A stretch of DNA of 64,000 nt from Haloarcula pellucida (GTDB taxonomy: Archaea > Halobacteriota > Halobacteria > Halobacteriales > Haloarculaceae): NCBI RefSeq assembly GCF_014647235.1, contig NZ_BMOU01000001.1, positions 1,034,262 to 1,098,261 on the forward strand. Reading direction: 5' to 3'. The position numbers and the translations under genes were made by a program. Shown here piece after piece: positions 35,543 to 43,585 of the stretch; position 1 is the stretch's first letter, and each line of letters opens with the position of its first letter. The notes under the pieces are model-generated. The model saw only the letters and a program-made list of their open reading frames with translations, was not told where the DNA came from and made no database searches.

Positions 35543-36385
35543 ATGCCCGACGAACTCACGGCCGGGTCGCTCTCCCGGCGCGACGTCCTGCGGGCCTCGG
35601 GAGGTGTGTTCGGTCTCTCGGGGGGCGGCACGAGCGCCGGCCCAGCCATCTCGTTTAGGCCCGACTGTCCCGACGCCACGACGCGGCCAGCGATGCGTGA
35701 CTGCGAGGACGCGACCACGGCCGGGTGTGCGGACGAGCACCCGCGGACGAAGGAACTTCGAGACGAGGCCACGAGGGCGCTAGAGCGCGACTTCTCGACA
35801 GTCGGCGCGCTGCTCGAAGACGGCTTCGTCCCGTACTTCGACCTGCTGACCGACGGCGATTCCGGTGGCTGGTCACACTGGCTGAACCCACGCTACATCG
35901 GTGACGAGTCGATACTCGACGCCGGTCGGCCGGCCGCTATCATGGTCGACAACAAGTGGTGGCGCCCCCTCGGGGTGATGTTCGTGGCGACGCGAGACGG
36001 TGAGCAACTCGACGACCCGCCGTCTGTCTACGGCGGGGCCGACGAGGACGCCGACGCGCGCTGTTCGCCGTGGCACCACCACGTCGGCCTCCCGGGGCGA
36101 TACGCGTGGTGGAAGTACCAGCAGGTGTGGGGCGACGGGGCCGAGACGGGCCTCCGACTGCCCTGCCGGACGCCCTGTATGATGCACGTCTGGACGCTCC
36201 CGAACCCGAACGGCGTCTACGCCCACGGTCCGCCGCCGCAGGGGAGTCGCGGCGGTCCGCCCGCGGAACCGGCGGGGTTCGAGACGTCGGCCACTCCCGG
36301 CGAGGACGAACTCGGCGTCGACGTGCTGGCCGAGGAACTACTGAACAGCACCGTCGCAGAACGGTCCCGACGACGAGACTCGTGA
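35543..36385 (+). CDS. Tat-exported protein of unknown function
   Basis: A 280-residue protein. The Tat signal is SRRDVLRASGG (about residues 10-20). The mature region is rich in W, H, D and C: GWSHWLNPRYIGDESILD, VDNKWWRPLGVMF, CSPWHHHVGLPGRYAWWKYQQ, with eight or so cysteines that could form disulfides or hold metal. A conserved halophilic exported family is likely, but I do not recognise it. ATG 35543 places the Tat motif at a normal distance. Confidence 0.65.
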   Translation: MPDELTAGSLSRRDVLRASGGVFGLSGGGTSAGPAISFRPDCPDATTRPAMRDCEDATTAGCADEHPRTKELRDEATRALERDFSTVGALLEDGFVPYFDLLTDGDSGGWSHWLNPRYIGDESILDAGRPAAIMVDNKWWRPLGVMFVATRDGEQLDDPPSVYGGADEDADARCSPWHHHVGLPGRYAWWKYQQVWGDGAETGLRLPCRTPCMMHVWTLPNPNGVYAHGPPPQGSRGGPPAEPAGFETSATPGEDELGVDVLAEELLNSTVAERSRRRDS

Positions 36386-36386
36386 C

Positions 36387-36562
36387 TCAGCCGTCGAGGA
36401 ACTGCCGCCAGTCCCCGCCCTCGGCCAGTTCTTTCAGCGCCTCGGCGTGGTAGTCGACGAGCCGTTCGAGTCGCCAGCGAGCGACCGGCGCCCCGAGACG
36501 GCCGAAGGGGAAGCGGCATCGTAAACGTCACGTCGCCGGTCATCACGGTCCCGCCGTCGACG
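36387..36562 (-). pseudogene. SRPBCC-like 3' fragment, frameshifted and truncated
   Basis: The minus strand reads TPVDGGTVMTGDVTFTMP, then after a one-base shift near 36515 PFGRLGAPVARWRLERL and VDYHAEALKELAEGGDW, ending in a stop at 36387. This is the C-terminal helix region of an SRPBCC/START-like ligand-binding protein. It ends at 36562, exactly where the IS1595-type fragment begins. The 5' half of the gene is not found on the other side of the island, so it was lost. Confidence 0.6.
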
Positions 36563-36703
36563 GGCGTCTCCAAAGACAAGCTAACACCGTCTCTCAGAGC
36601 GTTTCAACTACGGCGAGAGTTATATCGAAAACCGGACCGAGATGCTCTCAAGCGCGCTGTTCGGGCGACGCTGTGAAATCAACGATGTGCTACACATGAG
36701 CGA
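36563..36703 (+). mobile_element. IS1595-type transposase 3' fragment, direct repeat left copy
   Basis: Encodes GVSKDKLTPSLRAFQLRREL and the following residues to RAVRATL, the C-terminus of an ISXO2-like transposase, then a stop and about 25 bases of non-coding end. It is almost identical to 39927-40067 and in the same orientation. Everything between is therefore bounded by direct repeats. Confidence 0.8.
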
Positions 36704-36895
36704 ATGCGACACGGTCTAATTGAGCGGCCTTGTTGAAAGCCTCAAGCGATGATCGGGTTCAGCAGCCGTGCTGAATAGAAGTCGCGTATCTTACAGGAAC
36801 AGGAGATGTCGATTGGGAGTCTCTGCGTTGAGCGATACAGGGAGGTCCCCGTTATCCGCTTGCCGACTTCACTAATCAAAACCAGCCGACAATCC
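36704..36895. other. Intergenic remnant DNA in the island
   Basis: No gene seen. TTGTTGAAAGCCTCAAGCG (36730-36748) resembles the reverse complement of 38710-38728, so it may be one end of a lost insertion sequence. Confidence 0.35.
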
Positions 36896-37225
36896 TTACG
36901 CTAACGGGCTAGCATCGTCACCGAACCCACACCCATACGTCTCTATGACTTCCGTAATGGTGACCTCATACGCATCGTACCACTCCGTCCACCGCTGTTT
37001 CGCGCGTTTGTGGTCCGCATCCACTCCAAACGACTCTAGCGCGTCCAACGACTCCCAGTAATAGACGACAAGAACCGCCTCACTATCTGGTGCATGCCAC
37101 GTCTGCTTGCCCAGATATCCCTCTGTGTCCTCGGCAGCCGCTTGTATCGCGTCATTCAACTCATGAAACTCCGTATCGTACGCACCCGGAATAAGACGGA
37201 ACGTTACTAAATACATCTGAATCAC
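36896..37225 (-). CDS. Antibiotic-biosynthesis-monooxygenase (ABM) domain protein
   Basis: A 109-residue protein with the dimeric ferredoxin-like ABM fold: MYLVTFRLIPGAYDTEFHEL (strand and helix 1), TEGYLGKQTWH, VLVVYYWESLDAL, then a C-terminal helix. Such proteins act as quinone or heme oxygenases or as detoxification helpers. It lies inside the IS-bounded island, has lower GC than the chromosome, and is divergent from the PLP enzyme. Confidence 0.72.
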   Translation of the reverse strand: MIQMYLVTFRLIPGAYDTEFHELNDAIQAAAEDTEGYLGKQTWHAPDSEAVLVVYYWESLDALESFGVDADHKRAKQRWTEWYDAYEVTITEVIETYGCGFGDDASPLA

Positions 37226-37424
37226 TCACCCACCCTCACGAACAAGACGCTTCTCCTCAAAGCCTACCCCGGTTAGCGATCAACAACCAGCTGGTTCTCG
37301 CCGAGGCGAGGTTTGGATTCTGGCCACCCTCGCCGGGAACTTCACGCCTATCCTTCGCAACTGAGAACGTTCCAATGAACACCCCTCTAAACCGGGTCCG
37401 AGTAGGTCCCGTGGTGAGCATCCG

Positions 37425-38609
37425 ATGACAAGACACAATGACCAGTCCGACAGGGATCGGTTCGGAACCATCGCAGTCGGCGCAGCTGACACCGAGACGC
37501 ATCCGCACAGAGATGGAACGAACGACGTCGTCCCGCCGATCCACCTCTCGACCACGTTCGAGTGGGCCAGCGGAGAGGACGGCAATGAACACGACTACTC
37601 ACGCGAAAGCAATCCGACGCGGGCAGCCCTCGAAGCGCAGTTAGCCCGCCTTGAAGGCGGTGAGCACGGATTGGCGTTCGCCTCCGGAATGGCTGCCACA
37701 TCGACGACGATGCTGTCGCTAGTCCCCCCGGAAGGCCACGTCGTCTCTTCGGACACCATCTATAGCGGAACCGAAAAACTGCTCACGGATCACATGGCCG
37801 GACATCTCGACGTTGACATCGACTTCGTTGACGCCCGCGACCCCGACAACGTCGCCGATGCCGTCACTGCAGGAACGGACTTGATCTGGGCAGAAACACC
37901 GTCGAACCCCTTGATCAGGTTGTGTGATATCCAGGCGATAGCCGACATCGCCGATGACCACGATACCCCGTTCGGCGTGGACAGTACCTTTGCGAGTCCG
38001 TACTACCAAGCCCCACTCGAACTGGGTGCTGACGTCGTCGTTCACAGCACCACCAAGTATCTCAACGGGCACTCAGACTCGATCGGCGGTGCCGTTATCA
38101 CCGACGACAGTGAGGTTTCCGAGCAATTGGCGTTCGCGCAGCGGGTTGGGCTTGGGAATATGCTTTCGCCGTTCGACTGCTACCTCGTTGCGCGAGGTAT
38201 CAAGACGCTGCCCGCGCGGATGGAACATCATGAAAAGAACGCGATGGAAGTCGCCCGGTTCCTCGAACGCCACGAGCGGGTCGCTAGTGTTCACTACCCG
38301 GGTCTTGAGAGCCACCCGCAACACGAGCTCGCGAGTGAGCAGATGTCGGGATACAGCGGGATGCTGTCCTTCGAGTTCGATGGGACACTCATCGAACTCG
38401 AGGCGTTCGTCGAGGGACTTGAGGTATTCACGCCGGGCGCGAGTCTCGGTGGGGTCGAGAGCCTTGTTGAGGTGCCGTCACTAATGATCCCCGACGAGTT
38501 CAGTCGTAGTGAGGCTTCAGCGGAAATTCCCGAGACGTTGGTCCGGGTATCTGTTGGCCTCGAAGACGCCGATGACCTCTGCGAGGATCTTCGGACGGCG
38601 CTACCGTAA
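37425..38609 (+). CDS. Cys/Met-metabolism PLP enzyme (cystathionine gamma-synthase/lyase or O-acylhomoserine sulfhydrylase)
   Basis: A 394-residue fold type I PLP enzyme. Visible are PIHLSTTFEWASG near residue 36, LEGGEHGLAFASGMAA, and the PLP-lysine motif VHSTTKYLNGHSDSIGG at about 206-222. The C-terminal half has the GGVESLVEVPSLM substrate loop seen in gamma-family enzymes. Which of the gamma-family reactions it performs cannot be read from sequence by eye. Base composition is lower in GC than in flanking genes and codons are mixed, so transfer with the island is likely. Confidence 0.85.
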   Translation: MTRHNDQSDRDRFGTIAVGAADTETHPHRDGTNDVVPPIHLSTTFEWASGEDGNEHDYSRESNPTRAALEAQLARLEGGEHGLAFASGMAATSTTMLSLVPPEGHVVSSDTIYSGTEKLLTDHMAGHLDVDIDFVDARDPDNVADAVTAGTDLIWAETPSNPLIRLCDIQAIADIADDHDTPFGVDSTFASPYYQAPLELGADVVVHSTTKYLNGHSDSIGGAVITDDSEVSEQLAFAQRVGLGNMLSPFDCYLVARGIKTLPARMEHHEKNAMEVARFLERHERVASVHYPGLESHPQHELASEQMSGYSGMLSFEFDGTLIELEAFVEGLEVFTPGASLGGVESLVEVPSLMIPDEFSRSEASAEIPETLVRVSVGLEDADDLCEDLRTALP

Positions 38610-38709
38610 GCAGAACCCGGTTCATCGTAGCCTGTCCACCAACCTGAGTAGCAGAGAATCGAATGATTACTGAATACATTTTCTGCATCTCGCAGGACGG
38701 TTCTATCAG

Positions 38710-38728
38710 TTTTTGAGGGTTTCAACAG
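38710..38728. repeat. Possible IS end matching 36730-36748
   Basis: TTTTTGAGGGTTTCAACAG, reverse complement CTGTTGAAACCCTCAAAAA, matches TTGTTGAAAGCCTCAAGCG at 14 of 15 central positions. If both are ends of one element, the ABM and PLP genes lie between them. Confidence 0.35.
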
Positions 38729-38729
38729 A

Positions 38730-39434
38730 GCCAGTTGAGCCAGTTTGAGTTGAGAAGTAAGCAGGTCGTTGAGTGAGTTGGACTAGAATGCTCGCAGACC
38801 TGCTCAAGAGAGCTATGCGGCAGATTTAGAAGATCTTTGGGAGAGCGAGCGGACGGTTGTTCACTCAGAGAAACAACAACGATTCTCGCTGAATTAGGCG
38901 TTGAACGTTCACATGGAGCTGTTTGGAACTGGGTGCATCGGCTGGCCGACAGCGGGTGCGATCCGCCTGCGGCGCAGCCGAAGCGGGTCGCCGTCGACGA
39001 AACCACTGTCAAGATCAACGGAGAGTGGTCTTGGTTGTACGCTGCAAGAGACATCGACACAAAATCGATTCTCGACGTCGCGTTGTTCGGTCGGCATGGC
39101 ACCAATCCGGCGGCAGCGTTGCTGCATGGACTCCGCGAGAAACACGATCTCTCCGAAGCTGAGTTTCTCGTCGATCAGCTCGACTATCGGACTGCCCTCT
39201 CACGACTCGGACTGAACGGTCGGGTCAACTATACCGACCGAAAACCTCATCGAAAAGTGGTTTCACGCCCTCAAAATGCGTATCGACTCCTTCCATAATT
39301 CGTGGGTGGGCAGTCGGGCGAGCGTCCGAGGATGTCTCGAACAGTTCGCGCATTACTACAACTATCAGAGACCGCATCAAGCTCTCGATGGAAGCGTGCC
39401 AGTCGAGGGGTGCAGAACTAGACAGTGCCAATAA
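38730..39434 (+). mobile_element. Decayed IS6-family insertion sequence (ISH14/ISH29-like)
   Basis: The transposase starts at ATG 38788 (MLADLLK), then loses frame. A readable central piece, in frame from about 38843, contains CSLRETTTILAELGVERSHG, VHRLADSGC, the first catalytic D in VAVDETTVKI and the second in QLDYR. After another shift near 39238 it reads NLIEKWFHALKMRIDSFHNS and HYYNYQRPHQALDG. This is an IS6-family DDE transposase with at least two frameshifts and a deletion. The right end AGAACTAGACAGTGCC (39414-39429) is kept; the matching left end is missing. Confidence 0.8.
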
Positions 39435-39462
39435 AATATAATTTCAAATATTTATCCTAAAT

Positions 39463-39678
39463 ATGAACTTCTTATACGCTGGGCGTTTTAATGAATACAG
39501 AATGAAATACGGCACAGAGGTGACTGTTGGATTAACCGTTCTCCTCCTTTCAGCAATTATTTATCCAGTTATCGTTCCAATTGATCCAATTTTAACAAGT
39601 CTTTATAACATAATTGTAGTGATTATCACAATAACCTTCGTGATTTCTACATACACACTCAAAAAGCGTGTATTATAA
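39463..39678 (+). CDS. Small two-helix membrane protein (AT-rich)
   Basis: A 71-residue frame with two hydrophobic segments (about 21-40 and 46-63) and a KKRVL tail. GC is far below the chromosome, with many ATT, TTA and AAA codons, so it may be a late-arriving gene or chance. No family recognised. Real status uncertain. Confidence 0.4.
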   Translation: MNFLYAGRFNEYRMKYGTEVTVGLTVLLLSAIIYPVIVPIDPILTSLYNIIVVIITITFVISTYTLKKRVL

Positions 39679-39718
39679 ACGAAGGAGATATATTAGTGTA
39701 TTGTACAAGAGTCCGTGG

Positions 39719-39774
39719 CCCAATTTTGAGGGGAGAGTTGCATCTATTCACTGAAAAGATGTTTTAAAATTGGG
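39719..39774. repeat. 56-bp inverted-repeat unit
   Basis: CCCAATTTT (39719-39727) pairs perfectly with AAAATTGGG (39766-39774). It may be a miniature element or the ends of an excised one. It lies 15 bases before the right-hand IS1595-type remnant. Confidence 0.4.
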
Positions 39775-39788
39775 AGCGACATATTTGT

Positions 39789-40067
39789 TTGCCGGATTGC
39801 CGGATCAACGGTTTCGCACGCGAATACGTCGTCCACAGTGACGGCGAATACGCCGACGACGAGGTGCACGTCAACACTTGCGAGCGCCACACGTCGCTGA
39901 CGCGATGGTGGCTCTCGCCTCACCGAGGCGTCTCCAAAGACAAGCTAACACCGTCTCTCAGAGCGTTTCAACTACGGCGAGAGTTATATCGAAATCCGGG
40001 CCGAGATGCTCTCAAACGCGCTGTTCGGGCGACGCTGTGAAATAAACGATGTGCTACACATGAGCGA
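39789..40067 (+). mobile_element. IS1595-type transposase remnant, direct repeat right copy
   Basis: Encodes an 83-residue tail of an ISXO2-like transposase: VVHSDGEYADDEVHVNTCER (with catalytic-type residues), SLTRWWLSPHRGVSKDKL and the end RAVRATL, stop at 40038-40040. The first part of the transposase is missing. The final 141 bases (39927-40067) match 36563-36703. Confidence 0.82.
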
Positions 40068-40148
40068 GACACAAAGCCGGTAATGGGAAAGCGAACATGC
40101 AAGAGCAGAACGAGATTTTTACACCCCCACATTGAAGGATAAGATGAC

Positions 40149-40952
40149 ATGACTATTATTACCCGAAGACATGCCATTGCCAGCAGTTTGGCGCTCGTTA
40201 GTGGTTGTATTACTAGGGAGAATGGCAATACGCAACCGTCTCATACTACAACTAGTAACGGGAACGAACAAAAGTCCTACAGAGATGGATCTGAATCAAA
40301 CACGAAGTCGCAGGCATCCGAACTAGATCTCTTAGATCCAACAATAACGTTCGAGTACGGTGATTCTTTTAACAACGGAGGTCTGGAAATCACGGTTGGA
40401 GAACCTGATATCAGAACATCCGTAGAGATCAAGGAGAGAGGCCCGTCAAAAAAACGAACCCCGACAGCACATAACTCAAAATCGGTTGAAAGCTCATCTA
40501 CAGATTCAGTTACTGAGAAAGAAACAACATTTCAACGGATTAAATTACCGGAGGGCCGTGCTGTTGTACTAGTCCCGATCCAGTTCCATAACACGAACAC
40601 GAATCAGGATGTTCGAATTTCTGCTCCGAACGTTGCCTTGACGACTGATGGGAAGAAGTATATTGAAGATCAGACAATAAATTCACCGGATATCGCCGAT
40701 CCAGTCTCATCCTACGACATTAAAGGATTCTCAGATTTGCTAGGACGCTGGACTATGCATGGCACTAAAATTGAAGCAAGTGAAAGAGTGGAGGATGTTG
40801 CGATGATTGAAATCCCAGCTGGCATTACTGCGGGTGAATATAATATAGTGTTTCATCCATATCTAAGCGGTTTCGGTGATCAGTATTATGAATCTCGGAC
40901 AGCTGCCTGGACGAAGAGTGTAGACGATACAACGGATGCAGTTAGCAAATAA
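40149..40952 (+). CDS. Tat lipoprotein of unknown function (AT-rich)
   Basis: A 267-residue protein starting MTIITRRHAIASSLALVSGC: a twin-arginine signal leading to a lipobox cysteine at C20. A low-complexity S/T/N/Q linker follows (residues ~22-60), then a beta-rich domain with IRTSVEIK, AVVLVPIQFHNTNTNQDV and FHPYLSGFGDQ, resembling DUF4352-like immunoglobulin-type domains. It is much lower in GC than the surrounding chromosome, so it belongs to the accessory island. Confidence 0.72.
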   Translation: MTIITRRHAIASSLALVSGCITRENGNTQPSHTTTSNGNEQKSYRDGSESNTKSQASELDLLDPTITFEYGDSFNNGGLEITVGEPDIRTSVEIKERGPSKKRTPTAHNSKSVESSSTDSVTEKETTFQRIKLPEGRAVVLVPIQFHNTNTNQDVRISAPNVALTTDGKKYIEDQTINSPDIADPVSSYDIKGFSDLLGRWTMHGTKIEASERVEDVAMIEIPAGITAGEYNIVFHPYLSGFGDQYYESRTAAWTKSVDDTTDAVSK

Positions 40953-41068
40953 AATCAGTATCCAGTAGATTCACTATCAAAGAGAGACGTGTGGAATCCT
41001 GGTTAGCTTTTAGTTACGAATACAGCACCCCTTCGTATCGGATAGACGTCTTCGTCACTCGCTGACTC

Positions 41069-41113
41069 ACGGCGCTTCACGCCGTTCGTCTGCCGCGGTC
41101 GCGAGCGACCGCG
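41069..41113. terminator. Two hairpins after elp3
   Basis: CACGGCG-CTTCA-CGCCGTT gives a 6-bp stem near 41069-41085, and CGCGGTCGC-GA-GCGACCGCG (41094-41113) gives a perfect 9-bp stem, 17 bases after the elp3 stop on the minus strand. They may end the elp3 transcript and mark the chromosomal side of the island boundary. Confidence 0.4.
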
Positions 41114-41130
41114 CGCCGCTCGCCCCGTCC

Positions 41131-42825
41131 TCACTCCAACCGCTTCGAGACGTAGGGGCCGTCTTGCACGTAGTCGAGTTTGTCCCGGTAGTACTCCCGG
41201 ACGCCGATACCCGAGATGACGGCTATCTTCGAGAAGCCGGCGTCGCGGGCCAGTTCCTCGGCCTTGCGGAGGAGTCGCTTGCCGTAGCCCTTGTGCTGGT
41301 GGTCGTCGTCGCCCGCCGACTGCCCGAGGCCGACGGCGTTTCCGTAGACGTGGAGTTCCCGGACGAGCGCGGCGTCCTCTAGCTCGCGGCGTACTGGGTC
41401 CGCCGCCGCGGACGGCGACGAGCGGCCGTCCGCGTGGGAGGGAAACCGCAGGCGACAGAAGCCCACGAGGACGTCGTTCTCGAAGTCCTCGAAGGAGACG
41501 AAGTGTTCCGTGCCGCCACAGGCCTCGTAGGTCATGACGTCGAGTTCCACGTTTTCGGCCACCTCGTCGCTGTGACCGGCCTCCCGACAGCGGATGCACT
41601 CGCAGGTCCAGTCGTGGTTCTCCATCTCTTTCCAGGCCAACTGGCGGAGGTTCGACTTCCAGACGCCGCCTTCGATGAAGTCCGCCGGGATGTCGCGCTG
41701 GACCCGTTGGAGGCGGGTGTAGCGCGGAATCATGTCCTTGATTTCGGCGACGAGTTCGGCGGCCTCCTCGTTGTCCAGCGGGTCGAACTCCTCTTTCTGC
41801 CACCAGTCGTAGGTGACCGTCCCGGGGACGACCAGCGTCGGGTAGATCTTGAGGTAGTCGGGCTTCCAGCGCGACTCCGAGAAGATACGCCGGAAATCCT
41901 CCAGACACATCTCCTTGCTCATTCCGGGCTGGCCGGGCATCATGTGGAAGCCGACCTTGAACGCCGAGTCCCGGAGGCGGCGGTTCGCGTCGATGCTCGC
42001 CTGCACGCCGTGGCCGCGGTGCATCTCGCGGTTGATGCGCTCGAACGTGGTCTGGACGCCCACCTCGACTTTCGTCCCGCCGAGGCGAAGCATCCGGTCT
42101 ATCTGTTCGGGATCACACCAGTCGGGCTTGGTCTCGAAGGTGGTGGCGACGTTGCGCACGTCGGCGGTCTCGTTCTCGGCGATGACGTCCTCCAGATAGC
42201 TGAACTCGTAGTCGTCCTCGGCGAAGCTCACGTCCTCGGCTGGCTGGGGGTCGGCGTCGACGTCGAAGTCGTTCATCGCCTCTAAGGCCCGCTTGACGAA
42301 CCACTCCTGGTAGTCGTGGCTCCGGGCGGTCATCGTCCCGCCCATGATGATGAGTTCGGCCTTATCGACCGGGTGGCCGATTTCGCGAAGTTGGTTCAGG
42401 CGCAGGGTGACCTGTCCGTACGGGTCGTAGTCGTTCTGCTCGCCGCGAGCGGCGGCCGGTTCGTGGCCGGTGTAGGACTGGGCCGAGGAGAACTCCGAGT
42501 CCGGGCCGCCGGGACAGTAGAGACACTTCCCGTGGGGACACCGCTCGGGCGAGGTCATGATGGCGATAGGCGAGACGCCCGATGCGGTGCGGACCGGTTT
42601 GCGCTGGAGCACCTCCTCTAGAACCTCGCGGTGTTCCTGTGGTGCGTAGTCCAGCAGTTCGGAGTTCTGCGGTACTTTCGGGGCCGAGAACTCCCGGCAG
42701 ACGTCTATCTTCGCCGACTCGACCTCGTCGCGTTCGACCTCGCCGGCGAGGATGCGGTCGACCAGCTCCGCACACACCTGCTGGAAGGCCTCTGTCTCCT
42801 CGGGGTCCGGCGTCTCGGTGCTCAT
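41131..42825 (-). CDS. elp3: tRNA uridine-34 carboxymethyl-modifying enzyme Elp3
   Basis: A 564-residue enzyme that adds the cm5 group to wobble uridines in tRNA using acetyl-CoA. The radical SAM cluster is C-x4-C-x2-C in RCPHGKCLYCPGG (about residues 95-107). The C-terminal third is a GNAT acetyltransferase domain with HQHKGYGKRLLRKAEELA near 521-538. Length and domain order are standard for archaeal Elp3, which works alone without the other Elongator subunits. Confidence 0.95.
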   Translation of the reverse strand: MSTETPDPEETEAFQQVCAELVDRILAGEVERDEVESAKIDVCREFSAPKVPQNSELLDYAPQEHREVLEEVLQRKPVRTASGVSPIAIMTSPERCPHGKCLYCPGGPDSEFSSAQSYTGHEPAAARGEQNDYDPYGQVTLRLNQLREIGHPVDKAELIIMGGTMTARSHDYQEWFVKRALEAMNDFDVDADPQPAEDVSFAEDDYEFSYLEDVIAENETADVRNVATTFETKPDWCDPEQIDRMLRLGGTKVEVGVQTTFERINREMHRGHGVQASIDANRRLRDSAFKVGFHMMPGQPGMSKEMCLEDFRRIFSESRWKPDYLKIYPTLVVPGTVTYDWWQKEEFDPLDNEEAAELVAEIKDMIPRYTRLQRVQRDIPADFIEGGVWKSNLRQLAWKEMENHDWTCECIRCREAGHSDEVAENVELDVMTYEACGGTEHFVSFEDFENDVLVGFCRLRFPSHADGRSSPSAAADPVRRELEDAALVRELHVYGNAVGLGQSAGDDDHQHKGYGKRLLRKAEELARDAGFSKIAVISGIGVREYYRDKLDYVQDGPYVSKRLE

Positions 42826-42935
42826 CGCTGTTGTCCGTTTTCGTCGTCTCGCGCGAATAAGCGTGTCGCTCGGACGTGGGCGGTCCGCGCACGTCCACGT
42901 GGGTTTGAAGCAGCCCGAAACCGTACACTGGTGGT

Positions 42936-43073
42936 ATGACCACGGAGGCCACAGAGTCCGAGAGCGCCGAGCGACCGACGTTCCGCGGCTGTGTGTTCTG
43001 TTACTCCGCCGAGTGGGCCTACTACGGAGCGAAGAAAGCCGTCGGAGCGGTTTCCGGTCACTCCTCCCAGTAG
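42936..43073 (+). CDS. 45-residue cysteine-containing small protein
   Basis: MTTEATESES... then FRGCVFCYSAEWAYYGAKKA and VGAVSGHSSQ. It has one CxxC pair (C19, C22), an aromatic WAYYG segment, and GC-rich third positions. The stop overlaps the end of the convergent cupin gene. I know of haloarchaeal small proteins with a similar look but cannot name the family. Confidence 0.55.
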   Translation: MTTEATESESAERPTFRGCVFCYSAEWAYYGAKKAVGAVSGHSSQ

Positions 43074-43546
43074 GCCATCTCGGCGTGCAGGTCCAGATAC
43101 GTCGAGATGCTCCGTTCGTCGCTGTCGCCGCCGGGGGCCGCGCCGGCGTACAGCCCCACCATGTCCTTGTCGGGATAGACGGTGATGTCCGGTTCCGCCA
43201 TCGTCGAGACCATCAACAGACGGAGTCCTTCGTCACCAGCCTCGATTTCGTGCGCTGACTCTTCGCCGGCCGGGAGCGCGACGTAATCGCCGGGTTCGAG
43301 GGCGTGTGCCTCCGCGTCGGGACCGAGCCACAACGTCCCCGACCCCTCCCGTACGAACATCGCCTCTTCGTTGCCCTCGTGATAGTGACGAAGCCACAGC
43401 CGTTTGCCGGGGGCGACGTCGTACAGACTCGCGCCGATGTCCTCGCCCCCGGCCGGGGGCGCGAGTTGCTTGCGTCTGAACGCTCGCTTCCCGTGGTCGT
43501 AATCAGTCCAGTCGATGTCGTCGACGTTGACGGGGCCAAGAGACAT
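43058..43546 (-). CDS. Cupin-domain protein
   Basis: A 162-residue single cupin. The first cupin motif is LRHYHEGNEEAMFVREGSG (H74, H76, E80 as probable metal ligands) and the second is PAGEESAHEI. The likely activity is a metal-dependent isomerase, dioxygenase or a sugar/small-molecule binder. Nothing in the neighbourhood selects between these. Confidence 0.85.
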   Translation of the reverse strand: MSLGPVNVDDIDWTDYDHGKRAFRRKQLAPPAGGEDIGASLYDVAPGKRLWLRHYHEGNEEAMFVREGSGTLWLGPDAEAHALEPGDYVALPAGEESAHEIEAGDEGLRLLMVSTMAEPDITVYPDKDMVGLYAGAAPGGDSDERSISTYLDLHAEMAYWEE

Positions 43547-43585
43547 ATCGTCACCTCGTATCGCCCCGATAAAAAGTTGGCGTCG

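Noticed and set aside
37226-37424. Possible TnpB or transposase tail before the PLP gene
   Set aside because: Short basic frames on the minus strand look faintly transposase-like, but no motif or proper stop context could be identified.
41003-41908. 301-residue minus frame inside elp3
   Set aside because: Arginine-rich shadow of Elp3 in another frame.
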